Shown piece by piece: positions 47,962 to 57,313 of a stretch of DNA of 64,000 nt. Positions within the stretch are counted from its first letter, which is position 1; every line of letters starts with the position of its first letter. Made by a program: the position numbers and the translations under genes. Below the pieces are notes generated by a model. That model was not told the origin of the DNA. It did not search any database and saw nothing but the letters and a program-made list of their open reading frames with translations. The DNA comes from Butyriboletus loyo (lineage: Eukaryota; Basidiomycota; Agaricomycetes; Boletales; Boletaceae), in assembly GCA_038093515.1 (NCBI GenBank), contig JBBPSI010000120.1, positions 1 through 64,000 of the forward strand, in the 5' to 3' direction.

Positions 47962-48312
47962 ATGTTTATTCGTCCTTCGTCCGTTTTCATTGCACTCTTC
48001 GCTATTGTCGGCGTCCTTGCCGCCCCTGAAAGCTGCCAGACAGTATGCTGCTAGACCGCTGCGGATGTAAGTCTTGCTGTCGTCTGCTGTCGTCGAAGTC
48101 ATGTTTGACCATTGCATAACTAGACCCCCAGTGGTTGGCAGGGATCAAACTGTACGGATGACGCGTCTGATAGCCCGTGCCCCTCAGACTACACCGAGCT
48201 CTGCTGCTACAACGTTGTGAGTAACCGGGTCTACCAACTCTTGCAACGAGATTATCTGAGACACGTACAGCAGGGCAGCAGCGCGGACACATGTGATGCT
48301 CCCGCGAACTGA
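47962..48312 (+). CDS. Small secreted cysteine-rich protein, 71 residues, 3 exons
   Basis: Exons 47962-48042, 48124-48216 and 48271-48312 join in frame. Exon 1 encodes a signal peptide (MFIRPSSVFIALFAIVGVLA) with a likely cut after A-A or so. The mature part has six Cys: ESCQT, SNCT, SPCP, a CC pair in ELCCYN, and DTCD. If the first donor is not used, the frame meets a TAG right after ...QTVCC, so the GTATGC donor at 48043 is needed. The CC pair recalls hydrophobins, but those have eight Cys in a set pattern, so I call it only a small secreted protein, of the effector-like or structural type. The TATA box, signal peptide and clean splicing make it a likely real gene. Confidence 0.65.
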
Positions 48313-49202
48313 GTGCATGCCTACCCTGCTTTGATGTCGAGAGGGATCTAGGTCGTGGAAGGGATGGCGTGCTTGCCGTGGTTCCTGTTCCAGGGTTACC
48401 CACAGATTCTGCAGAGTTGTCCTTGCGTTGGTTACGGTTATGGGCTCCTGTTGACCTGACTATTTCACCCCATTTGGTGCACCAATTGAACTTCGTTGAA
48501 TCTCTGCCAAATTGTGTGAGTGAGAATCGAGAAAAGATATTCTGCTCGATTGCCAATTGGGCGTTCGGACGTTGTTCATACCATGATTTGACCAAATACA
48601 GGCAATTAACCTACTGCCTGCCCGTCGTTTCCAATGGTGAAAGAAAGTCAGAATGACTCTATCAGGATTTACAGCCTGCTGCTGCTGGACGAGGGATGCC
48701 GACTCGGAGCTATTGGGTGCTTGTGTTATATTTCAAAGGTTTGGCCTTTTGTAGAAAACAGGGTCATCTACTTCTATCCGTCCTCCAAAAGCTCTCAATG
48801 AAGTGATAATGTCATGTCGCGGTTTCGAATCCTCACACAAGTACTACAGTAGTTTCAAGGCAAGACCGATAACGAGACGAAGGAGGAGCATGCAGACTTT
48901 GAGGCGTTCGTGACGGTGATTTGGCTTGCGTTGCTCAGAAGCAGAAGGAAAGAGGGTCTGTAATGAGATGCTACACCGCGGATTCTACGACGACGTCGAA
49001 TATAGGTACACAAGATTCACCATCATCAATCGCCCCCTCCCAAAAAACATACGATCTCCCCGACCCCGACCCTCAGCCGATTCTCGCCAATACTACTTAG
49101 TGACGCGCACGCCGAGAAAACGAAAAGATTACATCTATGTACAAACGATCCTGGACGCGCCCATGGCACTCTCCATCCAAGCACACAAGCGCAGGCTCAC
49201 AA
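48313..49202. other. Intergenic spacer
   Basis: About 0.9 kb. The minus-strand frame 48002-48595 runs across the small secreted gene in antisense and has no domain. The plus frame 48926-49366 runs into the calcineurin gene in antisense. Nothing is called. Confidence 0.45.
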
Positions 49203-51693
49203 TCAACTCGGCCCACCCTTCTTCCCATCCAACGCCGCCTGCAACATCGAAATCGCATTCTGCACGCTCCGTTGCCTCGTCGACGGGCTCGTCGACCCTC
49301 CCAACCGCAAGCTTCCCTTCCGTTCCGAATTTGCCTGCGGAGGAGGCGGTGTCGGGGGTGAACTGATGCTGGACGCGCTTGGGGAGGATGCGCGTTCGAG
49401 GGGCGGCGTCTCGCAGCGTCCGTCGTCCGAAGGTGTCATTGGCCTTGAGGACATGGGCATAGGCATGAAGCTCTGCATGGGTGTAGGCGACAGGACCTGC
49501 GCCTTGGATTGTCCGTGCGAGGTGACGGGTTTCTCCCCCATGGGCGGTGGTGCGGGCGGTAACCGCTCGTTCTCGATATCCGATCTCCGTCTGTCATGCG
49601 TAGGTAGGTGATCTGGAGATGTAGGGGGGGAAACAGAGAGATACGTACGCGTCTTCGAAAGTTGAGATGGCTTTCTTGATGCCTTCCGCACCGAGTGCCA
49701 GCGTCCCGTAAGGAAGCCTGCCAGTAGACGATATGCCCTTGAGTTCTGAGACGTTTTCGGATTCCTCCCTGTACACGCTCACGTGAAACCTAGGTTACAC
49801 CGAGTAGAAGAACTAACCCACCGAAGCACCGCAAATACCCGTGCCATCCGCCCGACTGCAAGAATTTTGTTCTTGATAACTCCTCTCCGTTCCCGGAGAT
49901 CCTCGTGTTGTGGCTCAGGAGTGTGGTCGTCCTCGAGCTCCTCCTTGGAGCACGTGTTGAGCACCGCAACGAGCATATCAGTGACTACGTGCACGATGCA
50001 TCAACGAGATACAACGTAAACTCAATTATGAAACGAGACAACATACTCTTTTCTCCAACGAATGGCAGACTCCATTCGAAAACATCTTTGAAGTTTGGCA
50101 GCCAATATGGGTGTGACGTACAATTGAATTGGGTGATGTTCATCGTATTGTTCTCGTATTTGAGTACAGAGGCCTTGTTGTTGTACACGTCGAGATAGTT
50201 TGGAGCAGAAAATATGGTAATGAGGGTGGGGAAACCGGTACCCTGGGATTTCCGGTACATACGAAAACTAAGGGGTCCATTTTGTCATTAACGACATTAA
50301 AGGGTCAAAGCAGCGCATACCCTGAATCCTGGGCCTCGTGAGCTCGAATTACCGACAATAGATTATTCCTCTCCAGGAACTTGCACGTGGCCGAGTAGCT
50401 TGTCGATCGCAAAATAAGATCAATGAATTATCATAATACACAGTGGAGCAGACTCACGTAAAGAAATAAGAACAACCCCTGACGTGATTGTGCAAAAAGT
50501 TATCACTTCCCTTTTCTGACCCAAAATCCTCCGCCGGATCTGACCAGAGAATATCGCACATCAAACCGTGCGTTGGGGGTTCACGAAATCGGTCCAACTG
50601 ACAAGAGATTGAATGAGATGACCAAGCATACAAAAGACACTCCAGAAGGCGAACCATTTGAAGGTCATGGATGGTGTGGAGTTCGGGAGACAAACCACCG
50701 TGTATGCACAAGAACTGCTTGTTCATTACAGCAGCCAGTGGAAGTGCACAAAAGGAGTCCATGCATGCGTCGTATAAACGCTCGGAATACTTACGTTGAC
50801 CTAGGAACCTCTTGAGATGGAAGGAACACGACTGAAATAAGAAGGTATCTTACATTCGAGCTTGAATGTAAAGTACTCGGTCAAACGTCGGCATTCATGG
50901 TTGCCTCGTAGAAGGAACAAGCTATCGGGAAAACATATCTTCAGTGACCAGAGGTATAGAACACACTTTGAAGAATGGATATCAGACGAATGTTGGGTAA
51001 GAGAAGAAAGGAAGTACTTCGATACTAAAGTATCCCCGATCAACGTAGTCGCCCAGAAAGAGGTAGCGAGTTGTCTTTGGGCTTCCACCCTTCTCGAAAA
51101 GTTTCATGAGGTCGTACTTGATAGGATATCAGCTCCATGCGCCCTACGCAGGAACAGAACGCATTGACGAACGTATTGTCCATGGATATCGCCACAGACT
51201 GGCAGGCAGAAATGATCGCATCAGCACAAGGACTGCTACTTGCCCAACGAAAAATACATGTGGCAGCATCTATGCGAAATCTCACCTGTCACCGGAGCGT
51301 CGATGTCCAGAACATTGTGCTCAGCCCGGAGCAGGGCGTTGGCCTTGTCGATAATCCAAAAGGCGTGGTCTTCCCTGATCCTACCTTCGTGGAAGAAGTG
51401 ATCCTTGAGAAAATCGAGATTGGGTTTGGTCGGATCGTGCGGCGAAAAGAACTGAGCATCGGTCGGGATGCCCAGGGCAGGTTGCGAAACCTAGCGAACG
51501 ACGCACCATGGGCTGAGCGATGTCTGCGTGACAGAAAGGGACGACGCACATCTTTGACGATTCGCTCGCGCGTGCTGATGATCGTACCGTTGTCTAGACG
51601 TTGTATCGAGAGATCGACGGCAGGTCTGTTCGTAGAGTTTCTGTGCTCGATCTCCTGAATGGCTTTATCAAAGTGTATCTGGGCACTGGACAT
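49203..51693 (-). CDS. CNA1: Calcineurin A, Ca2+/calmodulin-dependent Ser/Thr phosphatase
   Basis: Catalytic subunit of PP2B, which with calcineurin B and calmodulin dephosphorylates targets such as Crz1 in calcium stress signalling. It starts [20 protein letters not shown]; exon 1 ends at IVKD and the next begins [15 protein letters not shown]. Metal-site motifs in order are [42 protein letters not shown] and later [13 protein letters not shown], with [15 protein letters not shown] following. The C-terminal half has the calmodulin-binding helix [19 protein letters not shown], then [18 protein letters not shown] and [13 protein letters not shown], at the place of the autoinhibitory segment. 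A Pro/Ser-rich tail ends in [14 protein letters not shown]. About ten short introns; no breaks. Divergent from the Hsk3-like gene at 52022. Confidence 0.93.
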
Positions 51694-52021
51694 GGTGAAT
51701 GAAAGAGGAGGGGCACAGGAAGGGTACGCAGGCTGTAAAGTGGGGCTATGTATCCCGCACAGCACTTGACAAAGGTAGCTCTGTCTATAATTGGACTTGG
51801 CTTGCTTGCTTGGCTCGCCCCGCCCATGCTGCAAACGAGATGGTTGGCTGGTGCAGCCAAACAGCTCAGCAAGCTTATTTTCTCGACATTCAGGTTGGCT
51901 TCGACCGTTGCTTGTGTGCCAGCTCAACTCCAAAAAATTGCAGGATTGCCGCGGAACCTTTACCAACCCCGCACAATCGTGGGAAGCTTTGTCTTGAGAC
52001 TCGCCTTCGACCAACCCAACA
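51694..52021. promoter_or_regulatory. Divergent promoter region, calcineurin A / Hsk3-like
   Basis: Only 328 bp separate the two start codons, which point away from each other, so both promoters must lie here. No clear TATA box is seen on either side, as is common for housekeeping fungal genes. Confidence 0.5.
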
Positions 52022-52198
52022 ATGAGCCGTTCGGGCGCTACTCAGGCCAAGGACAGGCTCTACGCACAGCTGGCTTCCAGTCTAAAAAACATGTCCCGTG
52101 CAGTCGGTCAAACAGCCGATCTAATGGAACAGCTCCAAAATGACTTGGATGCGATGAGAGTCCTTGCGGGTACCCATGCTGCACAGTGGGTTGCATGA
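52022..52198 (+). CDS. 58-residue coiled-coil protein, resembles DASH subunit Hsk3
   Basis: A short intact frame: MSRSGATQAKDRLYAQLASS at the start, then helical SLKNMSRAVGQTADLMEQLQ and ending MRVLAGTHAAQWVA. It is a single amphipathic helix with a 3-4 hydrophobic repeat. Its length and the pattern (LxxQLA, then N, T/Q near position 30, LxxLAGxHAA at the end) resemble Hsk3, a small subunit of the kinetochore DASH complex that helps attach chromosomes to microtubules. It shares a short divergent promoter with calcineurin A, and its codons are even and without stops. Such a short protein cannot be assigned with certainty by eye; another small coiled-coil subunit is possible. Confidence 0.5.
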   Translation: MSRSGATQAKDRLYAQLASSLKNMSRAVGQTADLMEQLQNDLDAMRVLAGTHAAQWVA

Positions 52199-52913
52199 AT
52201 GTTATGGTACCGTGTTTCGAGGACGATTCGTTTGTTTAGGTTCATGACCACTGCCGCAGAATTGAGTCCAGAATCAGCAGGGGAAGGTGATTCGTCAGGA
52301 GGGCCTGAGTCTGGAAAATAGCCGACCTCGTTCTTCATCGTGTCCATCATGCATCCCAATGTCTCTTATGAAACCATACGGACAAAGAATCCGAGTTTGT
52401 CATACCCTCGTTATATCCCTCGACCAAGCAGGGGAATATCGTACGTGATCACTAGTGTCATCGGAGCTTACCGCTTCCTGAACTCTCTCATGAACCCACC
52501 TGCAAGTAAATCCAACGTCCAACTATGATGCTGTTTTCTACCCATTTTGGGGACTTGAACTTTGTCTAGCATATCGCCAAATCGAGAGCAAACAGGTCGC
52601 TGGTACAGCAACGCCACATGCCTTCTTGGGTCCCGGGCCTACTCACCAAGTACTGACATATGGGAACGAGCCCACGAATTTCCGAGTAGAACCACTTCCG
52701 CTCCCCTAGATGGCCGAGGTCCATTGTATTATCACCAAACCGGTGACAAGATGTGGCACTATAGTAACACGTACAGACGTTCGTCGCAACGCGGTTGGGT
52801 GGTTAAGATCGCTCAATCCCCCCTTCACATCACCCCTTTCACATTGCCTGGGATGGAAAACTGAGAGGTTATGTACACCAAGTCACCAGAATAGGCATAG
52901 CATCATAGGGTAC
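52199..52913. other. Intergenic; no gene seen
   Basis: Convergent spacer between the Hsk3-like gene and RNase T2. Frames at 52108-52359 (minus), 52340-52528 and 52562-52864 (plus) show no domain. Confidence 0.4.
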
Positions 52914-54278
52914 TCAGTCTTCCTTCGGGAGATACCGGATGTCTCTGTGGGGACAAGTCGATTCCTTTGGTGTGTCTACGAAAAGCATCAGTACACCTGA
53001 CAGTGAGAATAAATTCCACTTACTGATGGGAACGAACTCTCCATCGATAAGCGATCCCTTCAAGTTGTAGTACCAGCTGATGGCATCCAGCCTACCGTGG
53101 GAGCAGCCAACGGCAGGCGTGTACTGTGATGAAACGAGATCATACCATATGCGAGAGCCCAGATTATGAAAGTGTTCTAAAACGTACACCCCCAGAACCT
53201 CGCTCCAGTGCGGGAATGATCTCTGACAGGCTGTAGGTTCGTTTCCAGGAAGGCGTAATCCCGGCGTTTTCGAGCCACGTATACGTGGGAAGTGTCTGGA
53301 ATAACTGAACGACGGTCTGGAAGTATGCTACAGCCTTCACGAGAGAAAAAGACGGAGCACAGTCAGTCATGTGTATGCGTGAGATTCGCCCATAATGGAC
53401 AACCTACCTCAGATCCCTCGGGGCTTCCCGGTGGAAGGCAAGTGGGCTCGAGCGTACTATGGAAACGACATTGTAATGCATCTACGGGAAGAAAAAGGCG
53501 CCGAGATCGTTACCTATAGCATGTACCATGCGTCGTCCACTCATGCTAGTGGACTGCGATCAACAGTCTCCGCTTAGACAAAAGCATTCCCGACGTACGT
53601 TCCAAAGGTGTTCGTTGGTACCATCAGCGTTCAGCCAGAATTGTTGCATATAATCTAGTGTCGAACTTGCTCCTTGCTTGATGAGAAGCTAGAGAACGAG
53701 CCTCACATCCAAATTATTGTGAGTAAGAATCTCAACACACTCCGCGGATGTTATAGCTGCGCGACGGATCGCAGTTTTCCATGTATGTGCCATCACAACT
53801 GTCAATGAGGATGAACTTGAGCGATTATCGGTAACATGGATGTGCCATTGAACGTACTTGTCGGGCCATAAGCCTACAAGGCACATGGGAACGGCTCGTT
53901 CCTTATAGAAAAATCACACACCATGAATCGTCCAGCTGTCAACGGGGCTTCCGCGGACATTCGTGTCCCAGAACTTCCAGGACGACAGTCAGCCCCATCG
54001 GGGTACTTGGCAAGGACTCAATACCTGGGTCTGCATCAAGAGGCCCTAGAATACACCATAACAAGGTCAGGCATGATACGTTCGAGTCATAGAGAATAAT
54101 ATACCCCCGGGTACTCAGTGCAACACGTGTCTTCTACGTTCGTGGTCTGACAAGAGGCGGGACCAGAGGTAGAACAGCCAGAGCTGATGTCATTGAAGAG
54201 GCGAGAGGAGTCAACCGCGTTCGTCGTGAACGACGATGGTCCTAATAGCTGAGCTATCAGGGCAACAGAAGGAAGCAT
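52914..54278 (-). CDS. Secreted ribonuclease T2, about 9 exons
   Basis: An extracellular or vacuolar endoribonuclease that cleaves RNA to 2',3'-cyclic phosphates. The start is MLPSVALIAQLLGPSSFTTN, a signal peptide. Then ASCQTTNVEDTCCTEYPG gives the paired Cys typical of fungal RNase T2, followed by GLLMQTQFWDTN and active-site motif CAS I DSWTIHGLWPD (split by an intron), CDGTYMENCDPSRSYNIRG, LDYMQQFWLNADGTNEHLWN and CAS II HEWTTHGTC. The C-terminal part has FQTVVQLFQTLPTYTWLENAG, AVGCSHGRLDAISWYYNLKG and CPHRDIRYLPKED. Several introns are needed, and the joints I checked stay in frame. In CAS II the Lys that precedes the catalytic His in most family members is Thr here (codon 53533-53531). 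The exon between CAS II and CAPSFSLVKAVAYFQ is the least certain. A TATA box lies 33 bp upstream. Confidence 0.85.
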
Positions 54279-54310
54279 TTTCACTACGGTCTCAACGTTC
54301 TACCCATAGG

Positions 54311-54318
54311 TATTTATG
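54311..54318 (-). promoter_or_regulatory. TATA box of the RNase T2 gene
   Basis: The minus strand reads CATAAATA about 33 bp upstream of the ATG at 54278, matching the fungal TATA consensus. Confidence 0.5.
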
Positions 54319-55445
54319 CTGGCTGGAGAGAAGTGGATATGTTGGCCTCACGGACTCCTTCATCCATACAAAGTAGATCGGCGCAACTAGAGGGGAAGTA
54401 CATCGCAAACCTGTGTGAATCCTCGTGGACAGAAGCTTCCATAAGTGTGTTCTTCCAAAGAGAAAAGATTCACATAGGCAAGCGTTCTAGACGGGTTTCC
54501 ACAGTCTCGGACCGGTGGCCGCCGCTTCACAGCCGTACGGTAGACATGTATCCTTCCTTGGCGAAGTGTTTGAACATTCGTCTCAAGGAAGGCTGAGAAT
54601 TGGAACAAGAAGATAAGGTTCAAACCCCATCCATGATCCGCTCATACCCAGTCGCACGTTCGTAGTGATTGTACCGGGGTGGTTGCGCCCTACGCCCTTT
54701 CTAAGTGGTGGCCCCTTCCAACGTTCCTTTCTTTCGGTTTATTCCGGAAGTACAGAAACGCCCTCGCACCTAGGCACTCCTGCGAGAGTTACCAGGTCCC
54801 ATAGGATAGATCCAGGGATACGGGTTGTCATGAGGTACGGCGTGGTAAGGTCTGCACGGTATAACTGTCACCAAAAGAGCAGTGAAGATCGTACGAAAGT
54901 TCGTGTCCCGAATGTATCATTATTCTCACGTATACGAGGCAGTTGACTTACAAGAAGATGGCAGGAGTTTGTGCCCGTAGCAATTCGTTATCGAGAATAC
55001 AAGACTAACATGGGTATACTCACCTCTTTCTAAGCTAATAACTTAGTAAGGGTTAAAAGAGTTCCGTTGCTCAATCGTTAGAACGCTCAAACTTGTCCTA
55101 TTCTGGACAAGTCAGCATCGTCGTCGCCACGAGATTCACGAGAGGCTTGACAAACCAAAAAATGACTTGATTGTAAACATGGATTGTCTTCATGGACAAT
55201 CGAGTATTATCTGCGTTCAGTGAAGAAACGTTGGTCGACTTGAACCAATTCACAGACTCGGGCGTCTCTGATATGGTACGTGACCGTGGGAATATGTCTT
55301 CGACTTAGCGTTCGAGGAATTCCTAGACCAATATTAGAGCAACAGGACCTTGACAACAAAATTCGAAGAGTGGTAAGTAAAACGTATGATATGCACTCCG
55401 TTATAAGTAGTCAAAGGAACGTGCTTCGCGTTCAGAGTGGCCGGT
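54319..55445. other. Intergenic; no gene seen
   Basis: Plus frames at 54333-54596 and 54665-54946 show no domain. Short hairpins occur, such as CTTGTCC-TATTCT-GGACAAG near 55093-55112 and GATTGTC-TTCATG-GACAATC near 55182-55202. A D-arm-like TTGCTCAATCGTTAGAACG lies next to the first, but no tRNA can be folded. Confidence 0.4.
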
Positions 55446-55683
55446 ATCAGTAAAACAGTTGCTGGCTTCCGATGCTAACCGAGCGCAGCCGAGCACTACG
55501 GACTGCTAGCCGTTGGTTCCGACCAATAGCCGTTTCACTCGGCGGCCTGCTAGATGACACCCTGGAAGTGCCTCAGCCACGCACTTTGTGGTGCCAATCA
55601 GTGAAATGGTTGGTGGTCAGAACCAATGGCTAGCAGTCTGTAGCACCCGGCTACCATCGGGAACCAGCAACTGTTTTACTGAT
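55446..55683. repeat. Complete fold-back MITE, 238 bp
   Basis: The ends are a perfect 20-bp inverted repeat: ATCAGTAAAACAGTTGCTGG at 55446-55465 and its complement at 55664-55683. Inside, the two arms remain reverse complements over about 95 bp each at roughly 85 percent identity. It has no coding capacity, so it depends on a transposase from elsewhere. Partial copies lie at 16717-16814 and 46465-46536. A target-site duplication is not clear; AT on both sides is possible. Confidence 0.8.
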
Positions 55684-55992
55684 CAGTGACTGGGAGGTAA
55701 CGCGGACTAGCTGGGCAGATGTGACGCGTGACGGGTATTGGGAGGGCATGCTGAAAGCGCTTCATTGACAGGGAATTTGGGCTCGAACCAACTAATCACT
55801 TGCTTTAAAATACAGTTCCATATGCGTTATACTAACACCCTTCGGACTCATCATGAATTCACCAAGTTCTGCAGTTTTCAGGATTCATCTGTGTTATGAT
55901 CATCGCCTAAAAATAAATACACGCATAGGCATAGACAAGTATATGTACGGAGTTGGGAAATCGACTTGGGCTCAGAATCCGCAGCATGCCCC

Positions 55993-57313
55993 TTACATCG
56001 TCCTTGTGTAAATCCTGTTGAAGAAGCTTGTAAACACCTCCCTCTTTAACATGCTCCCACCCACGTTCCCCTCCGGTTCCGGAATTTCTTCAATCAACGC
56101 CTCGATCTGTTCCTTCAGGCTCGTTTCATATATTCGATATTGCTCCCTCAACCTACTCATTTCATATATCTCCTTCACTCGCACTTCCTTTTCCGGATCC
56201 ATTCGCCCGTAATTCTCCTCCAATACCTTCCGTTGTTCAGGTGACGAAACGACAAGGGCGACGTTGATGCACCACGAACATTTATTCTCCGTGATGTCGG
56301 ACCTTGCCTTACCGACTTCCTCCACCGTGTTAATGTAGTTGAGAAAGTCAGCCTGGATTTGGAAGTACTCGCCAAGCTGGATGAGGATTGGACGCGCAGC
56401 GGTGTACGGGGAGAAGAGGTGCCCATGAAGGGTATAGGTTTCTGGAACGCCACAAATACACATGGCGATGGCGACTGGGAGGTAGAAACTAGTGACCTTT
56501 CTTCGAGTGATCAAAGCGTATCTATAAGTGTGAGATGCACGCGTGAGTATTTGAGGGCGGAACAGTGGAGGAAAGTGATACTGACTTCTGAAGAGAAAAT
56601 TTACTCAAATCGACATGATTCTTCGAGGCTGTGATGAAATTGACCAGCTGGCCCATCTCCGTCTGGAACGTCGTCTGCAGGGTCATCCATGATCAGCATT
56701 CTCGTCCATGGATGAACGGGGAATAACTGACATCCTGAAATAGCTCAAGCAAATGTACATAATATGTCTCCGTGCGGAAATATTTCTTCAGCAAATAGTA
56801 CGTCACCACATCAAGCCAGAGCGAATCTTTGATGACAACATCCGAGTCATCGCCCGCATACCAGCACTGCTGGTCCCGGTGCTTGTGTGGTTGGTCATCC
56901 GAGCTGGCATATAACCGTGATGCTTGGAGCTAATTCCCATCAATGAGTTATCACGTAAGGGGAAGAAAACTGGATACTGACGAGCCGGATACACCATTCC
57001 AGCAACGCCGCCTTGAAGTACTCGTCGTCCGACAACGGTTGGCCTCGCAGAATTTCCGCAAAGTCTACAACGGGCATAATGCTGTTCAGCTTCTCATCTG
57101 CGACGTTATAGTCTAAGTTCTGTCGTCAATCAACAGCGGTGAGTATGGACATACGTCATTTAAACGTGGATTAGAACAACGTACACGACGAAACCATTCT
57201 ACGGCTTCTACGGGCATAGTGTTCGTCATGTGGGCGATCACTTCGTCGCGGATGCGCTGAAAGACGCTGTCGAATTTTCTGCTTCTTTGTCCTATGATAT
57301 TGACGATGCCCAT
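55993..57313 (-). CDS. Farnesyl diphosphate synthase-like protein, probably not catalytic
   Basis: Homologue of Erg20, which makes farnesyl diphosphate from IPP and DMAPP/GPP for sterol and prenyl synthesis. The start is MGIVNIIGQRSRKFDSVFQR. Exon 2 begins NLDYNVADEKLNSIMPVVDF; later are LLEWCIRL, LWLDVVTYYLLKKYFRTETY, TTFQTEMGQLVNFITASKNH, TSFYLPVAIAM, LIQLGEYFQI, ENKCSWCINVAL and FTSFFNRIYTRTM. These place it firmly in the FPPS family with the basidiomycete-type insert PYTAARPILIQ. Yet the first Asp-rich motif, DDxxD in all active enzymes, reads DDQPH followed by KHRDQQCW where RRGQPCW is expected, and the second reads ADFLN instead of DDFLD. The Mg2+-diphosphate clamps should thus be lost. 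The frame is otherwise intact with clean introns, which suggests selection for a non-catalytic role, or a recent loss. Confidence 0.85.

Noticed and set aside
48800..48860. B-box-like TTTCGAATCC suggesting a tRNA
   Set aside because: No A box at the right distance and no cloverleaf can be drawn.
51137..51658. 173-codon plus-strand frame
   Set aside because: It is antisense to calcineurin A exons; the minus-strand reading is the conserved one.
53395..53577. Plus-strand frame with a coherent composition
   Set aside because: It lies antisense to the RNase T2 gene and has no recognised domain; only the intron-exon region of RNase T2 is supported there.
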